Origin: Euryarchaeota archaeon UBA226 | Lineage (GTDB): Archaea > Thermoplasmatota > Poseidoniia > Poseidoniales > Poseidoniaceae | Direction: 5' to 3' | Assembly (NCBI GenBank): GCA_002505935.1 | Contig: DAWL01000041.1 | Location: 1 to 8,170 of the forward strand | Length of the DNA stretch: 8,170 nt | Shown: one piece after another, positions 1 to 6,676 of the stretch | Position numbering within the stretch: the first letter of the stretch is position 1 | Layout of the letters: every line of letters begins with the position of its first letter | Notes under the pieces: model-generated | The model's input: only the letters and a program-made list of their open reading frames with translations | What the model was told of the DNA's origin: nothing | The model's database searches: none | Position numbers and translations under genes: made by a program

Positions 1-234
1 TATTGGGTTTTCATCCGCCGCGCACTATGGGTATTAGCACCAATTTTACTGATCTCAGCAGGTGTCGCAATGGAGGTCTCCACCATCTGGATTGCCATCA
101 TTGTTGGGCTATCTCTTGGGCCATTAGTTACCTTGGAACGTAAATTTATCGAATGGGACCTTCTTAGAAGGGACGGGGAAAGGAACAAAACCTCGGCCAT
201 TAGTGGGGATAACAGGAAGCAGGGGAAGGTATAG
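1..234 (+). CDS. C-terminal part of a small membrane protein, function unknown
   Basis: An open frame runs from base 1 to a TAG at 232-234, giving 77 residues with no start inside the window, so the N-terminus lies upstream. Two hydrophobic stretches are visible, about residues 9-24 (ALWVLAPILLISAG) and 29-47 (STIWIAIIVGLSLGPL). A short charged, Lys/Arg-rich hydrophilic tail follows, ending in KQGKV. I do not recognise a family. The stop is only 2 bases before the ATG of the NfeD-like gene, so the two are probably cotranscribed and may be translationally coupled. The reading as a real gene rests on the hydrophobic-then-basic pattern, the continuous frame and the tight spacing. Confidence 0.6.
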   Translation, partial: YWVFIRRALWVLAPILLISAGVAMEVSTIWIAIIVGLSLGPLVTLERKFIEWDLLRRDGERNKTSAISGDNRKQGKV

Positions 235-236
235 AC

Positions 237-836
237 ATGGATCTCTTTGAATGGGTTGGATTAGGGGACGTCACAGGGCTCGACCTGTTGTTCGCTTCAG
301 CAGCCTTGGTAGGCGGTTTACTGTTCATCGCCTGGTTCTTCTTACTGATGATTGGGGGCCTTGCAGGCGGCCTATTGGATGGTGTTGGCGTCGACGTAGA
401 CATGGGTGCGGATCTTTCATTCAAGGCATTCACATTTCAGGGAATCGTCGCATTCGTCTTGATGTTCGGACTTGTAGGGCTGGCTCTTTCACGTTCAGAC
501 ATGCATCAAATGGTCGCTCTATTAGCTGGTACTGCAGCAGGTGGTGCTTCTATGTGGACCATGGGTAAGATGTTCCAAGTCTTCTACAGTGTTCAGAGCA
601 GTGGCAATATGAATATCGACAATGCGGTTGGCATGAATGGCACCGTTTACATGAGGATAAAGCCAGGAGAGGTAGGGCAAATACAGGTGGAGGTCCAAGG
701 AGCAATGAGAACCTTGGATGCAGTTGCAAAAGACCCGGAGGCCTACTTCAAGAGTGGAGACACAGTTACAGTCAAGGAAATCATCGCTGGAAGAATGGTG
801 GTGATTCCTTATGGACAAACAAGCGAGAGTGAGTGA
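237..836 (+). CDS. NfeD/YuaF-type membrane protein with C-terminal OB-fold
   Basis: This 199-residue protein has hydrophobic segments at about residues 15-48 (Gly-rich, probably one or two passes), 66-84 (FTFQGIVAFVLMFGLVGLAL) and 90-112. A soluble C-terminal domain follows at about 130-192, with a Gly-start (VGMNGTVYMRIKPGEVGQI) and an end (SGDTVTVKEIIAGRMVVIPY) that fit the NfeD-like OB-fold. In bacteria, proteins of this type (YuaF, YqeZ/NfeD) are encoded next to flotillins and act with them in membrane microdomains. The same partnership is seen here, since the flotillin gene begins at the stop codon. The ATG at 237 has a GGT-containing ribosome-binding site at 228-230, 6 bases before the start. 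The family call comes from topology, the OB-fold pattern and the neighbour. The exact subfamily is uncertain and the physiological role is inferred from bacteria. Confidence 0.82.
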   Translation: MDLFEWVGLGDVTGLDLLFASAALVGGLLFIAWFFLLMIGGLAGGLLDGVGVDVDMGADLSFKAFTFQGIVAFVLMFGLVGLALSRSDMHQMVALLAGTAAGGASMWTMGKMFQVFYSVQSSGNMNIDNAVGMNGTVYMRIKPGEVGQIQVEVQGAMRTLDAVAKDPEAYFKSGDTVTVKEIIAGRMVVIPYGQTSESE

Positions 837-838
837 AA

Positions 839-2236
839 ATGGCAACAGATGATGGAACTGGAATTATGACAATAGCGATTTTGGCCTTTATTGGCTTGTT
901 TGCGCTTTCCCTATTGCTTTATGCATCGAGGTTCAAGCGTTGTCCGTCAGACAAGATTTTGGTCATCTATGGTAAGACTGGAGAAGGTCAATTCGCACAA
1001 TGTCACCACGGTGGTGGTAAATTCGTATGGCCACTGTTTCAGGACTATGCTTTCATTGATTTGAAACCGATGACCATTAACATCGACCTGCAGAATGCAC
1101 TCTCTCTGCAGAACATCCGAATCAACGTTCCAAGCACTTTCACTATCGGTGTCAGCACCATCAAGGCAATCATGCAGAATGCTGCAGAGAGGTTGCTTGG
1201 ACTACAAGCAGCGCAGATTGAGGAGATGGCTAAGGAGATTATCTTCGGTCAACTCAGGCTAACTGTCGCTTCTCTGAAGATTGAGCAGATCAACCAAGAC
1301 AGGGAATCCTTCCTTGAATACATCCGCCAGAATGTCGAGCCTGAATTGAACAAGGTTGGACTGTACCTAATCAACGTCAACATTACCGATATTACTGACG
1401 AGGCCGATTACATCGAGAGTATCGGTAAGAAGGCTGCTGCAGAAGCGGTCAACAAGGCACGAGTCGATGTCGCAGAGGCCGAGAGGGATGGTGCAGTAGG
1501 ACAGGCTGAGGCAGACCGCCAGAGAGAAGTTGCCGTCGCCCAGAACCAGGCTGAAGCCGAGAAAGGTAAGAAAGGCGCAGAAGTCGATGAGCGTGTTTAC
1601 GTGCAAGGACAGGAAGCAATTGGTATCGATGGTGAGAACCAAGCAAAGGCTAACATTGCCGATTTCAATGCTGGTCTGGCTGAGAAGGAAGCCGAGGCAC
1701 TCAGGAGAGCAGAAGTCGCTCGCAGAACTGCCGAGACCGAGATTCAGAAGGCACAGTATATGCTTGAACAAGAGAGGCTGCGTGCCGAAGAAATCGTACG
1801 CGAAGAAATCGCCAAGACCCAAATCGAAATTGCTGCCGAAGCAGAAGCAGAACGAAACCGCAGAACCGCTCAAGGAGAAGCAGACGCTATTCTTTCGATT
1901 CGCCGTGCTGAAGCCGAGGGAATTGCCGAGGTATTGAACGCCAAAGCATCAGGATACGAGAAGTTGGTAGCAGCAAGTGGTGGAGATGCCAAGGCTGCAG
2001 CAACCCTACTAATGGTCGAGAAGATTGAGGAGATTGTGGCACGACAGGTCGAAGCCATCAGCAACCTACAGATCGACAAGATCACCGTGTGGGATTCAGG
2101 TGGAGCAGATGGTTCAAACACTGCAAACTTTGTCTCCAATTTCATCAACAGTCTACCGCCAATGCACGATGTAGCCAAGATGGCTGGAGTCGAGTTGCCA
2201 TCCTACCTTGGAACGGTTACTGAAGACAAGGAATGA
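839..2236 (+). CDS. Flotillin-like SPFH/Band 7 membrane scaffold protein
   Basis: The protein has 465 residues from ATG 839. An N-terminal membrane anchor lies at about residues 9-29 (IMTIAILAFIGLFALSLLLY). An SPFH/Band 7 domain spans about 31-200, including PSDKILVIYGKTG and VEPELNKVGLYLINVNITDI. A long Glu/Ala-rich coiled coil occupies about 195-370, with the repeated EAE pattern typical of flotillins, and a flotillin C-terminal region runs to the end. Flotillins oligomerise at the membrane and organise microdomains; partners in archaea are unknown. The gene follows the NfeD-like gene directly, which matches the bacterial YuaF-FloT (YuaG) pairing. Start choice: a GTG at 833-835 overlaps the upstream TGA and would add two residues (MK), whereas ATG 839 lies 2 bases after that stop. 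Neither has a strong Shine-Dalgarno sequence, so I prefer ATG. The length is normal for the family and the frame is intact. Confidence 0.92.
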   Translation: MATDDGTGIMTIAILAFIGLFALSLLLYASRFKRCPSDKILVIYGKTGEGQFAQCHHGGGKFVWPLFQDYAFIDLKPMTINIDLQNALSLQNIRINVPSTFTIGVSTIKAIMQNAAERLLGLQAAQIEEMAKEIIFGQLRLTVASLKIEQINQDRESFLEYIRQNVEPELNKVGLYLINVNITDITDEADYIESIGKKAAAEAVNKARVDVAEAERDGAVGQAEADRQREVAVAQNQAEAEKGKKGAEVDERVYVQGQEAIGIDGENQAKANIADFNAGLAEKEAEALRRAEVARRTAETEIQKAQYMLEQERLRAEEIVREEIAKTQIEIAAEAEAERNRRTAQGEADAILSIRRAEAEGIAEVLNAKASGYEKLVAASGGDAKAAATLLMVEKIEEIVARQVEAISNLQIDKITVWDSGGADGSNTANFVSNFINSLPPMHDVAKMAGVELPSYLGTVTEDKE

Positions 2237-2239
2237 ACG

Positions 2240-2270
2240 CTTGAGTTCCCGAGTTAAGGGAACGCTCAAG
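2240..2270 (+). other. Imperfect inverted repeat (hairpin) just after the flotillin stop
   Basis: The arms CTTGAG (2240-2245) plus TTCCC (2246-2250) pair with GGGAA (2258-2262) plus CTCAAG (2265-2270). That gives 11 base pairs with a 7-base loop (GAGTTAA) and a 2-base CG bulge on the 3' side. It begins 4 bases after the flotillin TGA and ends 26 bases before the fhs ATG. It is not followed by a T tract, so it does not look like a typical archaeal U-rich terminator. It could be a 3'-end stabilising or processing structure, or a 5' leader element of fhs. The short repeat GAACGCT at 2235-2241 and 2260-2266 partly overlaps the arms. The structure is seen directly; the function is not known. Confidence 0.5.
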
Positions 2271-2295
2271 AAGCCACCCTTTGCGAGCAAGTCCC

Positions 2296-4011
2296 ATGCA
2301 GAGTGACTTGGAGATTGCTAGGGTTGCGGCAATGCTACCCATAGAAGAGATTGCATGGAAACTCAACATTCCGATCGAAGAAGTGAATAGACTAGGTAAC
2401 GGTGTTGCCAAGATAACTTGGTCTGGAATCAAGAAAAGACTGGAACTACCACAAGGAAATCTGATTCTTGTAACATCGGTCAATCCCACACCATTTGGGG
2501 AGGGAAAGACTGTTACTACCATCGGATTGTCTCAGGCTCTCAATCGAAATGGTAACGATGCTTGCTGTGTAATCAGAGAACCCAGTATGGGTCCAGTATT
2601 CGGAATCAAGGGAGGAGCTGCTGGAGGAGGGCATTCACAGGTTCTTCCCATGGAAGATATCAATCTGCATTTGACAGGAGACTTGCACGCGGTAACCTCG
2701 GCGCACAATCTGCTTTCAGCAATGATTGACAATCATATCAAACATGGAAATGAGTTGGAGATAGACCCCCTAAGGATTACCTGGCCAAGAGTTGTAGATC
2801 TCAATGATAGAGCATTGCGCAACATCACCGTAGGCAAAGGCGGCGCGGCCAATGGCTACGTTCGAGAAGACCGATTCGACATTACTGCGGCAAGCGAGGT
2901 GATGGCCATCCTAGTTCTTGCTTCAGATTACAAAGATCTACGTAATCGACTAGGGGACATCATCATTGGGCAAGATAGATCGGGAAATCCAGTTAGAGCA
3001 GAGCAATTGGAAGCCGCTGGTGCAATGGCACTATTGCTTCGAAGCGCATTCTTACCTAATCTGGTACAAACGATTGAGAATGATCCTGCCTTCATTCACG
3101 GAGGCCCCTTCGCAAACATAGCGCATGGAAACTCCAGCATCATCGCTGATAGAGTGGCCTTGGCATGTAGCGAATATGTGGTCACAGAAGCAGGGTTCGG
3201 TTCTGACATGGGCGCAGAGAAATTCATGCACATCAAAGCAGCAACCAGTGGAAGAGGACCTGATTGTGTTGTACTCAATGTAACCGTACGCTCAATGAAG
3301 CTCCATGGAGGTGCACTTGGAAAGAAGGCCTCGCGAAGACCCACATCAGAGGAGATGGCTAAACCTGACCCGAAGGCTGTAGAAAAGGGAGCGAGGAGCA
3401 ATCTCGACAGGCACATCCGAAACATGCTACAATTCGGCATGCCGGTAGTTGTCAGCATCAATAGATTCCATACCGATACCCAAGCAGAACTGGATGCATT
3501 GAAACTAGCAGCATTGGATTCGGGCGCCAAAGACGTAGTCGTATTCGATGGGCACTCTAGAGGAGGAATTGGAGGCTTGGAGTTGGCTAAAGCAGTCGTT
3601 GCAGCAACTCAGGAACATCTCGCAGCAGGCAGACCTTTCACTCCCTTGTTCACAAAGGATACAACAATTGCAGAAAAGGCCTTGAAAATCGCTACTCAAA
3701 TCTATGGAGGAGCAGGTATCAACATTACTGCCAAAGCGCACAGGCAACTCAAACAACTGGAAGACTGGGGGTACGGAAATCTCCCGGTCTGTATGGCAAA
3801 GACCCAATATTCCTTCAGCCATGATCCAGACCTATTGGGGGCACCAACCGATTTTGAAATTCCAATCAGAGAATTCCGATTGAATGCAGGCGCAGGGTTC
3901 GTTGTCGCAGTTCTTGGAGAGATGATGACCATGCCTGGACTACCCAAACGCCCAGCCGCTGCGGACATGGACATGGACGAAGATGGAAACTTAACCGGCT
4001 TATTCAGTTGA
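2296..4011 (+). CDS. fhs: Formate-tetrahydrofolate ligase (10-formyl-THF synthetase)
   Basis: The enzyme makes 10-formyltetrahydrofolate from formate, tetrahydrofolate and ATP, feeding one-carbon units to purine synthesis, serine/glycine interconversion or C1 oxidation. It is cytosolic. The 571-residue length from ATG 2296 is normal (family about 550-560). Visible signatures are the N-terminus (SDLEIARVAAMLPIEEIA), the P-loop TPFGEGKT at residues 65-72, the block GIKGGAAGGGHSQVLPMEDI at about 103-122 followed by LHLTGDLHAV, and the C-terminus MPGLPKRPAA ... NLTGLF. A TTG at 2281 would extend the frame by five residues, but ATG 2296 places the family's usual first residues at the start, so I chose it. 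I see no clear Shine-Dalgarno or TATA box in the 59-base gap after the flotillin gene, so read-through from upstream is possible. The key motifs are intact. Confidence 0.97.
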   Translation: MQSDLEIARVAAMLPIEEIAWKLNIPIEEVNRLGNGVAKITWSGIKKRLELPQGNLILVTSVNPTPFGEGKTVTTIGLSQALNRNGNDACCVIREPSMGPVFGIKGGAAGGGHSQVLPMEDINLHLTGDLHAVTSAHNLLSAMIDNHIKHGNELEIDPLRITWPRVVDLNDRALRNITVGKGGAANGYVREDRFDITAASEVMAILVLASDYKDLRNRLGDIIIGQDRSGNPVRAEQLEAAGAMALLLRSAFLPNLVQTIENDPAFIHGGPFANIAHGNSSIIADRVALACSEYVVTEAGFGSDMGAEKFMHIKAATSGRGPDCVVLNVTVRSMKLHGGALGKKASRRPTSEEMAKPDPKAVEKGARSNLDRHIRNMLQFGMPVVVSINRFHTDTQAELDALKLAALDSGAKDVVVFDGHSRGGIGGLELAKAVVAATQEHLAAGRPFTPLFTKDTTIAEKALKIATQIYGGAGINITAKAHRQLKQLEDWGYGNLPVCMAKTQYSFSHDPDLLGAPTDFEIPIREFRLNAGAGFVVAVLGEMMTMPGLPKRPAAADMDMDEDGNLTGLFS

Positions 4012-4030
4012 AGATTCGGCATAAGGCAGG

Positions 4031-5125
4031 TTGAATACTGTCGGGCGCGCAAGAGCGGCCGGTGAGAGCCTGAAGGTCATCAAACGCGAGCCCGACCTGT
4101 GGCGCGTCCGCGTCGCAGATATCGATGACTTGTGGACACTAGGGCACCTCTGCCAAAAAGGCCGACTACTAGGTATGTTAGGTGAAAGAAGAGACCAAAC
4201 TACCGCCGGACAAGAAGGGGGGAGGGCCAAGGCTGCTGAACGCAAACGGATGTGGATAGTTTTGCGAATAGAGAGCCATGAAAACCATGCATTCAGCGAT
4301 GTCCTAAGAGTCCATGGAATTATCGAAGAGGCGCCAATCGACAAAGGTAGCCACCATACTCACATGATATCAGTTGGAGATGAGGTGGAGATTCGTGCAG
4401 AGTCATTCCCCCAGACCGACGTAGACCTGTTACAGAGATCCGCCAAAGAAACGGGTAAGGGAAGATTAGCGATTGCGGTGGTGGAACATGACGAAGTGAA
4501 TCTATTCGAGGTAGCAACACACGGAATCAGGGAAGTAGCGCAATTCACCCTTAGGGGGGGCGGGAAGTATACTGGTGGAAGTAAAGCCAGTCAGGAAGTT
4601 CAAGACTCATTTCGCAGCAAAGTGGCAGGAGACATACACATGCAGTTGGCAGAGGAGATGCCATTGCTCTTGTGCGGGCCCGGACTAGCGAGAGACAAGA
4701 TGCTTGCAGAATTACAAGATTCAGGGCGTAAACTGAAGAGTGTTGCTACATCGATTGGCGGAAGGCCAGGGGCTAACGAAGTGCTATCTTCTGGATTAGC
4801 GGGAGAGTTTCTAGAACAACATGGACTGGTGCATGAGATGCAATTGCTTGGCGAATGCTGGCGCAGAATAGCCACTGATGAACCGGTGGCTTATGGAGAA
4901 GAAAGTCTGGTCAAGGCCATGTCCGAAGGAGCCATCGAAACTTTGCTCATCAGCGCTGAAACTTTGCGCTCAGATGCAACTATTGAAGGAAAGGCGTGGA
5001 GTGAATGGTGTAAAGGATTGAACGATATTGGCGCCAAGTTGGTACAATGCTCAACCGAACATGACGACGGTCAACAACTGATTCATTTCGGTGGAGCCGT
5101 AGCCTTGTTGAGATTCAACATCTGA
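4031..5125 (+). CDS. pelA: Pelota (aPelota/Dom34) ribosome rescue and mRNA surveillance factor
   Basis: Pelota is an eRF1 paralogue that binds stalled ribosomes in the A site and, with ABCE1, splits them. Three domains can be traced. An N-terminal Sm-like domain spans about the first 130 residues, with LWTLGHLCQKG, RVHGIIEEAP and HHTHMISVGDEVEI. A central domain contains AIAVVEHDEVNLFEVATHGI, LLLCGPGLARDK and GANEVL. The C-terminal domain carries PVAYGEESLVKAMSEGAIET followed by LLIS. The GGQ peptide-release motif of eRF1 is absent, as expected. Coordinates use the only canonical start, TTG 4031 (the in-frame stop TAA is at 4022), which gives 364 residues. That start has no properly spaced ribosome-binding site and adds an Arg/Ala/Gly leader unlike the family. 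CTG 4070, 4 bases after GGTGA, would give 351 residues beginning MKVIKREPDLWRV and is the more natural N-terminus. A run of seven G lies in the central domain (4554-4560). The stop is 9 bases before the next ATG. Confidence 0.92.
   Translation: MNTVGRARAAGESLKVIKREPDLWRVRVADIDDLWTLGHLCQKGRLLGMLGERRDQTTAGQEGGRAKAAERKRMWIVLRIESHENHAFSDVLRVHGIIEEAPIDKGSHHTHMISVGDEVEIRAESFPQTDVDLLQRSAKETGKGRLAIAVVEHDEVNLFEVATHGIREVAQFTLRGGGKYTGGSKASQEVQDSFRSKVAGDIHMQLAEEMPLLLCGPGLARDKMLAELQDSGRKLKSVATSIGGRPGANEVLSSGLAGEFLEQHGLVHEMQLLGECWRRIATDEPVAYGEESLVKAMSEGAIETLLISAETLRSDATIEGKAWSEWCKGLNDIGAKLVQCSTEHDDGQQLIHFGGAVALLRFNI
4061..4065 (+). promoter_or_regulatory. GGTGA ribosome-binding site pointing to a CTG start for pelA
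   Basis: GGTGA matches the complement of the conserved archaeal 16S rRNA 3' end. It is followed by the spacer GAGC and then CTG at 4070-4072, in the Pelota frame, exactly where the family's N-terminus (LKVIKRE, with M expected first) would begin. The spacing is the same as for the downstream gene, where GGTGA, four bases and ATG occur at 5126-5137. It lies downstream of the only canonical start candidate (TTG 4031), so it could not serve that start. Confidence 0.55.
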
Positions 5126-5130
5126 GGTGA
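5126..5130 (+). promoter_or_regulatory. GGTGA ribosome-binding site of the kinase/aldolase gene
   Basis: GGTGA directly follows the pelA stop (TGA 5123-5125) and is separated from ATG 5135 by AGGG. This is a textbook archaeal Shine-Dalgarno arrangement. It provides the local reference for the 4-base spacing used to judge the starts of pelA and the DsbA-like gene. Confidence 0.8.
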
Positions 5131-5134
5131 AGGG

Positions 5135-6676
5135 ATGTCTGACATCATCTGTATCGGTGAAGCGATGCTTCGAAACATGTCAGATTCGGACTTCCAAAGT
5201 GTGGGCGGCGCCGAAATGAATGTCGCCACAGCGATAACTCAATTTGGATGGGATGCTACTTGGCTGAGCATACTGCCTGAAGATGACAAAGGAATAGTGA
5301 ATCATGCAGCATATTTCGGAGTGGATTGTCTGATATTCCGTTCACAAGGGGAAGTAGGCGAATACACCGTCCTTGTCGATGAAGGCAAAGTCGAATACCA
5401 AAGATCGGAATCTGCTTTCGCAAAGATGGATGCCGACGATATCCCACTGCGCGACATTCTTTCTGGAAATTTGTGGGTTCACTTGACTGGAATCACACCA
5501 CTTCTAGGTGAAGGGCCAAAGTCACTATGGAACAGAGCCTTGACATTCGCTGAACTTGATGGTGTGAAAATCAGTTTGGATATCAATCACCAACCTACCT
5601 TAGCCAGCCGCGAAGAACTATGGCAACATATCGAACCGCATCTACGCAAGGTGCATTTCCTATTTTTGTCCGCTTCAGACCTTGAATGGATTTGTGAAAG
5701 AGAAAAGTTGTCTGGAGATAGCCTCGAAGAAAAGGCACAAGCAGTTTGTCGAAAGTGGCTTATCAACCGAATTGGATGTACCATAAAGGAGCCTTTTCAC
5801 GGCAGAAGACAGGGATTCCAACAGCGTTGGAGCATAATAGCCAATGCAAGAAGCGTAATTTCAACAAGAGAAAATCCTGTTGTTCACTTACCCATCGAAC
5901 ATCTTGGTTCAGGCGATGCTTGGTGCGCTAGTGCATTGGTTGGATATGGAGATTCGGAAGTTGATGAATGGGGGGCGCGTAGAGCAGATGAGGTAGCAGC
6001 CTTGCAACAATCCACTCTTGGAGACCAAGTTATGATTCAGAGTGAAGATCCATTGCTAACAAGAAGCACGATTAGAACCAGAAGTCAACTAACAAGAGCA
6101 GGAGTCATACCGATTATTCGAAGCGATGACCATGAAGAGGCTAGAGCGCTTACTGAACGGCTGATACAAGCAGGAGCCAAGGCTTTGGAATTCTCTTTTG
6201 ACACACCTAGAGCTACCGCTCTTTGTTCTGCATTCAAGGAACATGAACGCCAGATATGTCTCGGAATGGGGACCGTGACAGATCCATTGCGACAGATAAT
6301 GAAAGGTAAGCACAGACGGGCCAGATTCTTCTTCTCCGCGTTCAATCCTCCAGAATTCGTCCGCGAATGCAGGAGATTCAACACCCTTGCAGTTCCAGGG
6401 GTTGCAAATATCTCAGAGGCTAGAGAAGCGATATCTCAAGGGGCCGAAGCGTTGAAACTCTTTCATGCGGCAAATAATTGGACAATGGAGGATATGTTGA
6501 AATTACGAGAAATGTACCCGCAAATCCTACTGATTCCGGTCGGAGGTCTAGGGCCAGATGATGTCGATAGAATGTTTGCAGCCGGCATGGATGCAGTAGG
6601 AATCGGTGCAGCCCTGAATGGCATGAGCGATGAAGAATTACAAGCGCTGTTCGCTGAATCCAATACGCAGAGGTGA
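5135..6676 (+). CDS. Fused 2-keto-3-deoxygluconate kinase / KDPG aldolase
   Basis: The 513-residue chain has two enzyme domains. Residues 1 to about 303 are a PfkB-family kinase of the KDG kinase type. They show IGEAMLRN at 7-14, the substrate-site GGAEMNVA at 24-31, GEYTVLVDEGKVEYQRSESA at about 75-94, HLTGITP at 116-122 and SLDINHQPTL at 147-156. The catalytic GSGD (258-261, base Asp261) replaces the commoner GAGD/GGGD, and ALQQSTLGD (289-297) resembles the KDG kinase tail. From about residue 316 a class I KDPG/KHG aldolase follows. Glu352 (LEF), Thr380 (GMGT) and Schiff-base Lys441 (ALKLF) correspond to E. coli Eda Glu45, Thr73 and Lys133, with nearly the same spacing (28 and 61 here, 28 and 60 in Eda). 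VGGLGPDDV and GIGAAL match the phosphate-binding end. Predicted reactions are KDG + ATP -> KDPG, then pyruvate + glyceraldehyde-3-phosphate. The frame is continuous, and activity of both halves is inferred. Confidence 0.88.
   Translation: MSDIICIGEAMLRNMSDSDFQSVGGAEMNVATAITQFGWDATWLSILPEDDKGIVNHAAYFGVDCLIFRSQGEVGEYTVLVDEGKVEYQRSESAFAKMDADDIPLRDILSGNLWVHLTGITPLLGEGPKSLWNRALTFAELDGVKISLDINHQPTLASREELWQHIEPHLRKVHFLFLSASDLEWICEREKLSGDSLEEKAQAVCRKWLINRIGCTIKEPFHGRRQGFQQRWSIIANARSVISTRENPVVHLPIEHLGSGDAWCASALVGYGDSEVDEWGARRADEVAALQQSTLGDQVMIQSEDPLLTRSTIRTRSQLTRAGVIPIIRSDDHEEARALTERLIQAGAKALEFSFDTPRATALCSAFKEHERQICLGMGTVTDPLRQIMKGKHRRARFFFSAFNPPEFVRECRRFNTLAVPGVANISEAREAISQGAEALKLFHAANNWTMEDMLKLREMYPQILLIPVGGLGPDDVDRMFAAGMDAVGIGAALNGMSDEELQALFAESNTQR

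Noticed and set aside
1367..1873. 168-codon open frame on the minus strand within the flotillin gene
   Set aside because: It is a shadow of the Glu/Ala-rich coiled-coil coding sequence, whose GAA/GAG/GCA codons give few antisense stops. The plus-strand protein is clearly the real one.
2240..2270. Hairpin called as an intrinsic terminator
   Set aside because: No T tract follows, and archaeal termination relies mainly on U-rich stretches, so it is listed only as a structural element.
3096..3530. 144-codon minus-strand frame inside fhs
   Set aside because: It lies wholly within a highly conserved enzyme gene, resembles no family I know and has no ribosome-binding site that I noticed.
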